From Lachnospiraceae bacterium KH1T2 (GTDB taxonomy: Bacteria > Bacillota > Clostridia > Lachnospirales > Lachnospiraceae), in NCBI GenBank assembly GCA_900114405.1, contig FOSY01000002.1:1-64000 (forward strand): 64,000 bases of DNA, in the 5' to 3' direction. A model generated the notes under the pieces. It did not search any database. It had not been told where the DNA came from and saw nothing but the letters and a program-made list of their open reading frames with translations. This document shows positions 1 through 6,444 of the stretch, in pieces (position 1 is the first letter of the stretch; each line of letters begins with the position of its first letter). A program made the position numbers and the translations under genes.

Positions 1-1
1 G

Positions 2-274
2 AAGAACAACATAGACGATATCAATGGGTGGCTCTATCACAGAATACGTATGTGCATATGGAAACAATGGAAGAAACCTAAAACAAAGGTACGAAATTTG
101 ATTAAGATGGGTGTACCTGAGGATTTGGCATGGCAGGCTGGTAATAGTCGAAGAGGCTATTGGTTCACAACGCGCACAGTTGCAGTAAGTCTGGCAATGA
201 CAAAAGAAAGACTGATAAACAGTGGCTTTTATGATTTAGCCTCAGCCTATCAGTCTGTGCACGTCAACTATTGA
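2..274 (+). CDS. Group II intron-encoded reverse transcriptase/maturase, C-terminal fragment
   Basis: The frame is open from the window edge and encodes about 90 residues ending in a stop at 272-274. The segment MCIWKQWKKPKTKVRNL followed by GVPEDLAWQAGNSRRGYWF matches the conserved C-terminal part of bacterial group II intron proteins of the LtrA type (maturase X domain and following basic region). The reverse transcriptase domain itself would lie left of the window. The frame ends directly before the intron RNA domain V, as expected for an intron-encoded protein. Whether the whole protein is intact cannot be judged from this fragment. Confidence 0.85.
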   Translation, partial: KNNIDDINGWLYHRIRMCIWKQWKKPKTKVRNLIKMGVPEDLAWQAGNSRRGYWFTTRTVAVSLAMTKERLINSGFYDLASAYQSVHVNY

Positions 275-275
275 A

Positions 276-345
276 AGCGCCGTATACCGAACGGTACGTA
301 CGGTGCTGTGAGAGGACGGCGGTTAGTCACCGCCTCCTACTCGAT
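276..345 (+). ncRNA. Group II intron RNA domains V and VI (3' end of intron)
   Basis: Two bases after the maturase stop begins a hairpin with an AGC near its 5' base and paired arms around CGTATACC/GGTACG, closing with GTACGGTGCT. This is the shape of the catalytic domain V with its AGC triad. A second hairpin with arms GGCGGT and ACCGCC and a 3' side reading CCTACTCGATT follows, matching domain VI of bacterial group II introns with the branch-point adenosine in the CCTAC segment. The intron's 3' splice site should be at about 343-346; that exact base is my estimate. Confidence 0.75.
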
Positions 346-376
346 TGTGTATATAGAACGTAAATTGGAGATAAGA

Positions 377-663
377 ATGAAAATAAACAAAGACGATTTA
401 AATGAAGAGCTTTTAAATAAGCTGAAAAATTAGAAACATACATAGAGAGCCTTGGATCACTTGCAGTTGGTTTCTCCGGAGGGCTTCATGGCAACATAGC
501 AAGGATTGAAGTTCCGGCAAAAGACATTCAGAAACTGGTTGAGGAAGACATAAGAGAATCAGTCTATAAAAGATTTACAGATTTAGGATTCAAGTTTGTT
601 ACTATAGATATGAAAGGCTATCGGCTTGGAAGCATGTATGCTACACTTAATAACGGAAAGTGA
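377..663 (+). pseudogene. larE: larE remnant (ATP-dependent sacrificial sulfur transferase, nickel-pincer cofactor synthesis)
   Basis: The ATG at 377 follows a GGAG motif. The first 17 codons read MKINKDDLNEELLNKLK and then hit a stop at 431-433. Shifting frame at an A-run near 425-430 restores a good reading: LETYIESLGSLAVGFSGG, the N-terminal PP-loop start of LarE, then directly NIARIEVPAKDIQKLVEED and a tail containing LGFKFVTIDMKGYRLGSM, the typical LarE C-terminus. Roughly two thirds of the protein between the PP-loop and the C-terminal segment is missing, including the region holding the sacrificial cysteine. So the gene has both a one-base frameshift and a large in-frame internal deletion. 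LarE normally makes the cofactor of lactate racemase LarA; no other lar gene is in the window. Confidence 0.75.
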
Positions 664-696
664 AAAAATGGATAAATGTTACTGGGAGGATGAGTA

Positions 697-918
697 ATGA
701 AGTCTATCCTTATCAAAGATACAACTAAAGAAGAACGGGAACAGATAGTGAAGAACTCTCTTGACTGCGGTGGTGGCTGTGAAAATTGCTCTTCATGCTG
801 GCTTGGGGGTGGAAGTCCCTGGGACATATACCAGGATTACATTGACGGTAAAAAGGAAATTCGAGAGATAAACATGGAGTATATGGAAAAATATCGCCAA
901 GACCGGCAGATACATTGA
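697..918 (+). CDS. Cysteine-rich small protein, copy 1
   Basis: A 73-residue protein with a good ribosome binding site (GGGAGG, about 9 bases upstream). It begins MKSILIKDTTKEEREQIV and carries a cluster of four cysteines, CGGGCENCSSC, at about residues 24-34, followed by DIYQDYIDGKKEIREINMEY. There is no signal peptide and no transmembrane segment. The cysteine spacing suggests metal or iron-sulfur binding, but I do not know the function. It lies right after the larE remnant, and the next reading frame is a diverged relative, so the two look like a tandem duplication. A role in metal handling linked to larE is a guess from position only. Confidence 0.6.
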   Translation: MKSILIKDTTKEEREQIVKNSLDCGGGCENCSSCWLGGGSPWDIYQDYIDGKKEIREINMEYMEKYRQDRQIH

Positions 919-931
919 GAAGATTGTTGTT

Positions 932-1108
932 ATGGCAGGTGAACATGAGATAGGAAATTCAACTTTGGAAGAGCGCAGAGCATATATAAAAGAAAGATAT
1001 CCATGCATTTCTGGCTGTGACATGTGCGGACTTTGTAAGGTGTTTCGCGGAAAAGATGCAGAAACAGCATATAAAGATTACATAGATGGCAACAATACTA
1101 TGGTATAG
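932..1108 (+). CDS. Cysteine-rich small protein, copy 2, probably truncated
   Basis: A 58-residue frame starting 14 bases after copy 1. It shares the layout of copy 1: TLEERRAYIKERY, a cysteine cluster CISGCDMCGLC, then YKDYIDG. Copy 1 continues past DYIDG with KKEIREINMEY, whereas here the frame changes to NNTMV and stops. Exactly at that point the overlapping frame begins to look like a Tn916-type excisionase, so a deletion has probably joined the two. Start at 932 is the only in-frame ATG; its ribosome binding site is poor. Function unknown. Confidence 0.5.
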   Translation: MAGEHEIGNSTLEERRAYIKERYPCISGCDMCGLCKVFRGKDAETAYKDYIDGNNTMV

Positions 1109-1236
1109 GAGAAAAGCGCTTACGTCAGATTGCTTATGAAAATCAGGGAGAAGATTTTGTGCTAGAGATTGGGAGTCATATTAGATTTAAAAGAAAACTA
1201 TTTGAAGAGTATTTAGATAAAGTTACCGGAGTTTAA
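1096..1236 (+). pseudogene. Tn916-type excisionase (Xis), C-terminal fragment
   Basis: In the frame beginning YYGIGEKRLRQIAYENQ and ending FKRKLFEEYLDKVTGV this stretch matches the second half of the small winged-helix excisionases of Tn916-family elements (the FGIGEKRL...FKRKLFE pattern). The N-terminal half (the EEAAKY helix region) is absent and there is no start codon, so it is a fragment fused to the preceding cysteine-rich frame. Excisionase directs the integrase toward excision; this copy should be inactive. Confidence 0.7.
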
Positions 1237-1286
1237 AACACGTAGGCAAGGGACGGATAATAGTGTTCATTTTGCCACGACAGAAT

Positions 1287-1329
1287 GACCATCTCGTGAT
1301 AAAATAGAATTTGCCGAGATGGTCTTCTT
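1287..1329 (+). terminator. Strong hairpin with T-rich tail after the xis fragment
   Basis: A perfect 10-base inverted repeat (GACCATCTCG at 1287-1296, CGAGATGGTC at 1315-1324) with an 18-base loop is followed by TTCTTAATT. It lies between the excisionase and integrase fragments and could end the xis transcript. The T tract is interrupted, so strength is uncertain. Confidence 0.5.
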
Positions 1330-1363
1330 AATTATAAAGATTAGTATTGCTGTTTTTAATTAG

Positions 1364-1429
1364 CTGGACTTATACTAACGATGTAAATTCTTTGCTGATG
1401 AGAGTTTGCATCGTTAGTGTTTAGTCCAG
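1364..1429. repeat. Long imperfect inverted repeat upstream of the integrase fragment
   Basis: The arms CTGGACTTATACTAACGATG (from 1364) and GCATCGTTAGTGTTTAGTCC (from 1408) pair over about 21 positions with three mismatches, leaving a 23-base loop. It is not followed by a T tract. Its place between xis and int suggests a regulatory RNA hairpin or a recombinase binding region of the element, but neither is shown by the sequence. Confidence 0.5.
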
Positions 1430-1469
1430 GTTATTAAAAACAGTTATACTAGTAAAGGAGACCAAATAT

Positions 1470-1601
1470 ATGAGCGAAAAAAGGAGAGATAGTAGAGGAA
1501 GAATATTACATAATGGCGAAATGCAGATGAGCGATGGTACTGCAAAAAGACCCATTTGGTTTTCAGCTGGTGGATGTAATCAAGATTCAAACTCTACATA
1601 A
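1470..1601 (+). pseudogene. Tn916-type tyrosine integrase, N-terminal fragment
   Basis: After AAAGGAGA the frame reads MSEKRRDSRGRILHNGEMQM SDG, the first 23 residues typical of Tn916-family integrases (arm-binding domain). From about 1538 the sequence departs from the family and stops at 1599-1601. The core-binding and catalytic domains, including the tyrosine, are absent. The 110 bases between here and the next gene do not resemble an integrase tail in any frame I read, so a deletion removed nearly the whole gene. Confidence 0.7.
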
Positions 1602-1650
1602 AAACATCGGGAAAGCCCGTAAATGCAGCATTTATAAGGAATTTAAGACT

Positions 1651-2103
1651 ATGATAAAAATACTTTTTATTTGCCACGGCAATATTTGCCGTTCAGTTAG
1701 TGCAGAGTATATTTTTAAGAATATAATTGATAAGGAAGGACTTGCGGATATGTTTTATGTTGATTCAGCAGCCACTTCTACTGAAGAAATAGGAAATGAG
1801 ATTTATCCACCGATGAAAAAAGCTCTTTGCAGTCATGATGTTCCGATAGGCAGTCATAGAGCACGGCAGGTTAAGCGAAATGAATATGATGAATATGATC
1901 TGATAATTGGCATGGATGAAGAAAACATGTATTATCTTGAAAGGATTCTTGGAAACGATCCGGAGAATAAAATTCACTATCTCATGGAGTATACAGACGC
2001 GCCTGACGCTGAGATTGAAGATCCATGGTATACAAGGAATTTTGAAAAGGCATATCAAGATATCTATAAGGGCTGTAGAGGTTTGCTGGAACATATTAGA
2101 TGA
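1651..2103 (+). CDS. Low-molecular-weight protein tyrosine phosphatase
   Basis: A 150-residue cytoplasmic phosphatase. The P-loop C-X5-R-S is CHGNICRS with nucleophile C8 and R14, and the general acid is D124 in the motif EDPWYTRNF. Length is usual for the family. An upstream in-frame start at 1534 exists, but the added 39 residues come from the integrase-junction DNA and match nothing, while ATG 1651 has AAGGAA about 11 bases upstream. Substrate is not evident; family members remove phosphate from phosphotyrosine proteins, often in capsule control, or act on phosphoarginine. It stands alone beside the decayed element. Confidence 0.88.
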   Translation: MIKILFICHGNICRSVSAEYIFKNIIDKEGLADMFYVDSAATSTEEIGNEIYPPMKKALCSHDVPIGSHRARQVKRNEYDEYDLIIGMDEENMYYLERILGNDPENKIHYLMEYTDAPDAEIEDPWYTRNFEKAYQDIYKGCRGLLEHIR

Positions 2104-2230
2104 GTTTTTTAGATGTATAGAGTGTCGGGAACTGATGCCTTTGGAATTGAAATGTTTGAGATAGGAGTAAATGCGCAAGTAAATGGTTTGCGTTTGCTTA
2201 ATTCACGGTGAGTTAAAATCAGGAGGGAAA

Positions 2231-2758
2231 ATGATGAACGAAACACTTAAAGTACTTGAAAACAGACGAAGCTGCAGAAAATTCAAGAGTGACATGATTT
2301 CAGATGAAGAGCTTAAGGCTATAGTAAGAGCTGGAACATTTTCTGCAACAGGCAAAGGCTTGCAGAGTCCTATTATTATTGCAGTAACTGATAAAAAACT
2401 CAGGGACGAGATAGCTGAGGAAAATAGAAAAATAGGAGGCTGGGGAGAAGGTTTTGATCCTTTTTATGGGGCACCTGTCATATTGGTAGTGCTTGCTAAG
2501 AAGGAAGTTCCTACTCATGTTTATGATGGCTCACTTGTTATGGGAAATCTTATGAATGCAGCTGAAAGTCTTGGCGTAGCAAGCATTTGGATTCATAGGG
2601 CAAAGGAAGAGTTTGAGTCTGACTTTGGTAAAAATATTTTGAAACGCCTGGGAATCGAGGAAGAGTACGAGGGAATTGGACACTGTGCCCTTGGATATGC
2701 AGATGGACCTGTGAATAGCGCTGCTCCGCGAAAAGAAAATTATGTTTATTATATCTGA
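2231..2758 (+). CDS. Nitroreductase family protein (FMN-dependent)
   Basis: A 175-residue protein with the family N-terminus ENRRSCRKFKSDMISDEEL, where RRS is the FMN phosphate-contacting segment, followed by AGTFSATGKGLQSP and a C-terminal IGHCALGYADG segment. These proteins bind FMN as dimers and use NAD(P)H to reduce nitro compounds, quinones or other acceptors; the native substrate is unknown. An ideal site AGGAGGG precedes a double ATG at 2231/2234, so this start is preferred to an upstream one at 2183. The gene is probably monocistronic with the metallo-hydrolase starting about 200 bases later. Confidence 0.85.
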   Translation: MMNETLKVLENRRSCRKFKSDMISDEELKAIVRAGTFSATGKGLQSPIIIAVTDKKLRDEIAEENRKIGGWGEGFDPFYGAPVILVVLAKKEVPTHVYDGSLVMGNLMNAAESLGVASIWIHRAKEEFESDFGKNILKRLGIEEEYEGIGHCALGYADGPVNSAAPRKENYVYYI

Positions 2759-2956
2759 TGCTGCTTGGGCTTTTGGATAGATTTTCAGAAAGGCTTATGG
2801 CAGATGGAATATTGAATCAGATGCGAGTGATACAAAACACAAGCATAAGTATGGAAAGTTGATCGAACATTAAAGTATGAGCGCAATTTGCCGATAATTT
2901 TACTATAAGAGTTTTTGTGTGCTGTATATAGGCAGATGATATAGGAGGAACCGCTT

Positions 2957-3757
2957 ATGAAGCTTACCATGCTTGGTACAGGGAATGCATCGGCATTTGA
3001 CTGTTACAATACATGCTTTCTTTTAACTGATGAAAACGAGCATTTTTTGGTGGATGGCGGCGGTGGAAATGGTATTTTTCATCAATTAAGACAGGAAAAT
3101 ATTGAGTGGATAGACATTCACAATATTTTTGTGACACATAAGCATATGGATCATATTTTCGGCGTTTTGTGGATGATTAGAATGTTTGCGCAGGCTATGC
3201 AAAGCAATAAGTATGATGATGACTTAAGGATATATTCGCATCGTGAAGTCATTAATATCTTAAGAAATGCGTGCAAAGCTTTTCTTACACCAAAACAGGC
3301 GAAAGTCATAGATGATAGGATTCATCTTATAACTGTTCATGATGGAGACAGATTTAATATAATGCATCATGAAGTTCAATTTTTTGATATTCATTCTGAG
3401 AAGGACAGACAGTTTGGATTTGTATTTGAAATAGATGAAAATCGAAAGATAGCCTGCTGCGGGGATGAGCCGTTTAATGAACGCAATAAACGCTATATTG
3501 AAAATAGTGATTGGCTGCTCCATGAAGCATTTTGTTTGGATTCGCAAAAAGAAAAATTTAAGCCATATGAAAAGCATCATTCTACCGTTAAGGATGCCTG
3601 TGAGAATGCAGAGAAGCTTAAGGCAGTTAACCTTATTTTGTATCACACGGAGGAGACTAATCTAAAGGAGAGAAAGAAATTATACTCTGAAGAAGGAAAG
3701 AAATACTATCATGGAAATTTGTATGTTCCAGATGACCTTGAAGTTATAGAGATGTGA
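2957..3757 (+). CDS. MBL-fold metallo-hydrolase (ribonuclease Z-like)
   Basis: A 266-residue metallo-beta-lactamase-fold protein. The zinc-binding motif HxHxDH appears as THKHMDH at about residues 56-62, after the typical opening MLGTGNASAFDCYNT and a glycine-rich stretch following VDGG. Further metal ligands are likely in CCGDEP (about residue 168) and YHTEE (about residue 233). The arrangement resembles RNase Z/ElaC-like hydrolases, but the substrate cannot be told and the protein may be a generic phosphodiesterase. AGGAGG lies about 7 bases ahead of the start. The roughly 200 bases before it contain no convincing gene. A shared terminator follows. Confidence 0.8.
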   Translation: MKLTMLGTGNASAFDCYNTCFLLTDENEHFLVDGGGGNGIFHQLRQENIEWIDIHNIFVTHKHMDHIFGVLWMIRMFAQAMQSNKYDDDLRIYSHREVINILRNACKAFLTPKQAKVIDDRIHLITVHDGDRFNIMHHEVQFFDIHSEKDRQFGFVFEIDENRKIACCGDEPFNERNKRYIENSDWLLHEAFCLDSQKEKFKPYEKHHSTVKDACENAEKLKAVNLILYHTEETNLKERKKLYSEEGKKYYHGNLYVPDDLEVIEM

Positions 3758-3761
3758 TGGT

Positions 3762-3797
3762 AAGGCGTATGAGTCGTGTAGATTCATACGCCTTTAT
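3762..3797. terminator. Bidirectional terminator between convergent genes
   Basis: Arms AAGGCGTATGA and TCATACGCCTT pair perfectly around an 11-base loop, with T-rich DNA on the plus-strand 3' side. It sits between the metallo-hydrolase and the convergent Dabb gene, so it can serve both. Confidence 0.8.
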
Positions 3798-3803
3798 TAT
3801 CTA

Positions 3804-4109
3804 TCAGTCGATATTGTAATCCATGCAGACTCTTGTCTTTGTATATGGACGTACTTTGCTGTCGGCTACTGCCACGTGTGCAGGATGAACAGCATAGCCT
3901 TTAAGGGATTCTTCATCTTCAAGTGTGCAGTCAAGCATCACATCAGCATTTGAGCTGGAAAGAAAATCTGTCTGTACATGTACTTCTTTTAAGCCCGGAA
4001 CTTTTCCGACAAGTCCTTCAAGTCCTTCTTTTATACCTTTGCGGATTTCCTTCTTCTGCTCCTCTGAGTATTCATCTTTGAGCTGCCATAAAATAATATG
4101 TTTTACCAT
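3804..4109 (-). CDS. Dabb family protein (stress-responsive alpha/beta barrel)
   Basis: A 101-residue protein with the Dabb pattern: MVKHIILWQLKDEYSEEQ at the start, a central VPGLKEVHVQTDF strand and the ending YAVHPAHVAVADSKVRPY. Dabb proteins are small dimeric ferredoxin-like barrels; most bacterial ones have no assigned reaction. AGGAGG precedes the ATG by 8 bases on the minus strand. It is the first of only two minus-strand genes in the window and is divergent from the dipeptidase gene. Confidence 0.85.
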   Translation of the reverse strand: MVKHIILWQLKDEYSEEQKKEIRKGIKEGLEGLVGKVPGLKEVHVQTDFLSSSNADVMLDCTLEDEESLKGYAVHPAHVAVADSKVRPYTKTRVCMDYNID

Positions 4110-4161
4110 TTTTGTATCCTCCTAAAAATTGCTTCAACGATTAAGTTGGCTTTTGCTTTAG

Positions 4162-4167
4162 ATTATA
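4162..4167 (-). promoter_or_regulatory. Possible -10 element for the Dabb gene
   Basis: On the minus strand this reads TATAAT, about 50 bases ahead of the Dabb start codon in the divergent intergenic region. No good -35 hexamer is seen at 16-18 bases, so the assignment is weak. Confidence 0.3.
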
Positions 4168-4240
4168 TCATGTTTGTGGTATCATGACAGTTGAAAAAGA
4201 GACTAAACACATTAATGCAAAAAGAAATGGAGATAAACAA

Positions 4241-5725
4241 ATGTCCTGTACAACAATTCTAGTAGGTAAAGACGCTTCTTATGATGGCTCAACAATGATT
4301 GCCCGAAATGATGATTCAGGTTCAGGTCATTTTACGCCAAAGAAATTTGTAGTTACACAGCCTGAAGATCAACCAAAGGTCTATAAGTCTGTGATCTCGC
4401 ATGTGGAGATAGAGCTTCCGGGAAATCCCATGAGATACACATGTATGCCAAACGTTATAGAAGGTAAAGGAATATGGGGAGCTGCAGGTGTCAATGCGGC
4501 AAATGTCGGAATGACAGCTACTGAGACCATTACTTCTAACCCGCGTGTTTTAGGTGCAGATCCATTGGTGAAACTTGTAGAAGCAACGCCTGATTCACCT
4601 GAGATCCCGGGAGGAATAGGTGAAGAGGATATTGTAATCCTTGTACTTCCTTACATTCGTTCTGCAAGAGAAGGTGTTCTTCGCCTTGGAGAACTTTTAG
4701 AAAAGTATGGTACATATGAAATGAATGGCATCGCATTCTCTGATACGAAGGAAATTTGGTGGCTTGAAACAATCGGAGGACATCATTGGATCGCAAAGCG
4801 TGTGCCTGATAATTCTTATGTGGTTATGCCAAATCAGCAGGGAATTGATGATTTTGACCTTAATGACGCATTTGGAGCACAGAAAGAGCACCTTTGTTCG
4901 CATGATCTTATGAATTTTATCAAGGATAATCATCTTGACTTAAGCATTGATGACAATTTCAGCGCACGTGCAGCCTTTGGAAGTCATGATGACGCAGACC
5001 ATGTTTACAATACACCACGTGCATGGTACATGCTTCGTTATCTCAATCCTCGTACATTTAAGTGGGATGGCCCTGATGCAGAATTTGATCCGCAGTCAGA
5101 TGATCTTCCGTGGTGTCTTATACCTGAGAAAAAGATTACTCCGGATGATGTTAAATATGTACTTTCATCACATTATCAGGGAACAAAGTATGATCCGTAT
5201 GCTGCATACGGCAATAAAGATATGACTGGAGCTTTCCGCTCTATCGGTATTAACAGAAACGATTTTATGGCGCTGATACAGCTTAGAAATGATGCGCCGG
5301 AAAATGCGCGTGCTATCGAGTGGGTGGCATATGCATCAAATGCATTTAATACAATGTGCCCATTTTATGCTAATATTGATGAGACTCCTGAGTATCTTAA
5401 CAACACAACTGCTGAGGTTTCTACAGATAATTTTTATTGGAACAGCCGCCTGATCGCTGCACTTACAGATGCGGCTTATGGGAAAAATCAGTTTCATATC
5501 GAACGTTATACAGAGTCTGTTTTGTCGAAAGGCTATGCGCTGATAAATAAATATGATGCAGAACTTAAAAAGATAACTGATGCAGATGAAGCTATTAAGA
5601 AACAGGAAGAGGCAAATCGTGAAATTGCCGAAATGTTAAGGAAAGAAACGGCAGATACGCTTGATAAGGTTCTTTTTGAAGCAAGTAATCATATGAAGAA
5701 CCAATATTCACGTTCTGACGCTTAA
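4241..5725 (+). CDS. C69 family dipeptidase (PepD-like)
   Basis: A 494-residue peptidase U34/C69 family protein. The N-terminus MSCTTILVGKDASYDGSTMIARNDD carries the nucleophile cysteine (C3) used by this N-terminal-nucleophile family after removal of the leading residues, together with the conserved RNDD. Later family motifs include GIAFSDTKEIWWLETIGGHHW. ATG 4241 is chosen because the nucleophile must be close to the N-terminus and GGAG precedes it; an upstream start at 4184 would add 19 unrelated residues. No signal peptide, so it should cleave dipeptides in the cytoplasm. The two-component genes start 8 bases after its stop and may be co-transcribed. Confidence 0.87.
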   Translation: MSCTTILVGKDASYDGSTMIARNDDSGSGHFTPKKFVVTQPEDQPKVYKSVISHVEIELPGNPMRYTCMPNVIEGKGIWGAAGVNAANVGMTATETITSNPRVLGADPLVKLVEATPDSPEIPGGIGEEDIVILVLPYIRSAREGVLRLGELLEKYGTYEMNGIAFSDTKEIWWLETIGGHHWIAKRVPDNSYVVMPNQQGIDDFDLNDAFGAQKEHLCSHDLMNFIKDNHLDLSIDDNFSARAAFGSHDDADHVYNTPRAWYMLRYLNPRTFKWDGPDAEFDPQSDDLPWCLIPEKKITPDDVKYVLSSHYQGTKYDPYAAYGNKDMTGAFRSIGINRNDFMALIQLRNDAPENARAIEWVAYASNAFNTMCPFYANIDETPEYLNNTTAEVSTDNFYWNSRLIAALTDAAYGKNQFHIERYTESVLSKGYALINKYDAELKKITDADEAIKKQEEANREIAEMLRKETADTLDKVLFEASNHMKNQYSRSDA

Positions 5726-5733
5726 AGTGTTTT

Positions 5734-6444
5734 ATGATTAAGATTGCAATTGTAGAAGATGAACAGATTTATATTGACCAGCTTCAGAAATATATGAAGC
5801 AGTTCTGCGAAGAAACATCACAGGAAATTGAAACGACGATTTTTCGTGATGGCGATGAGATCGCAGAAAATTATAAGGCGGGATTCGATATTATACTTAT
5901 GGATATTCAAATGCAGTTTATGGATGGCATGACTGCGGCTGAAAAGATACGTGGGTTGGATAGTGAAGTTATCATCATGTTTATTACCAATATGACACAG
6001 TATGCTATCCGAGGTTATGAGGTCGATGCGCTTGACTATATGGTTAAACCTGTAGAGTATTTTTCATTTTCACAGAAGCTTATGAGAGCTATAAGCAGAC
6101 TCAGGCGCAAGGATGGACACTTCATTACTGTACCGGTGGAATCAGGAGTGAAGAAACTTAAGGTTGAGGAAATTTACTATCTTGAGAGCTTCGGACATAG
6201 AGTTGTCTACAAGACTAAGGACGGTGATTTTGACTCGCGAGGGACAATGAAGGATCTCGAAGAGGTGCTTGAGCCATATGGATTTTACAGAAGTGCCAAG
6301 AGCTATCTGGTAAATATGAAGTATGTTGATGGCGTAAAAAACGGCTGCTGTGTTATCAATGGAGAAGAACTTCAGATAAGCAGACAGAAGCGTAAAGAAT
6401 TTATGGAGGCACTCCTGGATTACATGAGTGGCAGTTCTAAGTAA
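5734..6444 (+). CDS. LytTR-family response regulator (AgrA-like)
   Basis: A 236-residue regulator. The receiver domain (about 1-120) has acidic E8-D9, phosphoacceptor D57 in LMDIQM and K105 in MVKPVEY. The LytTR DNA-binding domain (about 135-232) has the sequence KLKVEEIYYLESFGHRVVY and ends with QISRQKRKEF. It should bind direct repeats in target promoters after phosphorylation by the kinase whose ATG overlaps its stop codon by one base. No gene resembling a pheromone precursor (AgrD) or its processing protease (AgrB) is nearby, so the signal is unknown. Confidence 0.9.
   Translation: MIKIAIVEDEQIYIDQLQKYMKQFCEETSQEIETTIFRDGDEIAENYKAGFDIILMDIQMQFMDGMTAAEKIRGLDSEVIIMFITNMTQYAIRGYEVDALDYMVKPVEYFSFSQKLMRAISRLRRKDGHFITVPVESGVKKLKVEEIYYLESFGHRVVYKTKDGDFDSRGTMKDLEEVLEPYGFYRSAKSYLVNMKYVDGVKNGCCVINGEELQISRQKRKEFMEALLDYMSGSSK

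Larger units (their letters stand above)
1..1601. mobile_element. Decayed mobile-element region (group II intron end, Tn916-type xis/int fragments)
   Basis: This stretch has no intact gene of ordinary length. In order it holds the 3' end of a group II intron, a larE pseudogene, two short cysteine-rich reading frames, the C-terminal half of a Tn916-type excisionase and the first codons of a Tn916-type integrase. The order xis then int is that of the Tn916 family end. No intact recombinase remains and no conjugation or resistance genes are visible, so it cannot move by itself. The element probably extends left of the window. The right boundary is set just before the intact phosphatase gene; I could not identify an attachment-site repeat. 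Confidence 0.6.

Noticed and set aside
1540-1640. A tRNA-like or att-like stretch after the integrase fragment
   Set aside because: A GATTCAAACTC piece recalls a T-loop, but no acceptor stem, D-arm or anticodon arm can be paired.
1534-1650. N-terminal extension of the tyrosine phosphatase
   Set aside because: The added 39 residues derive from the integrase junction, match no phosphatase and would move the P-loop away from the N-terminus.
2113-2211. A 32-codon reading frame between the phosphatase and nitroreductase genes
   Set aside because: No ribosome binding site and no recognisable feature; likely chance.
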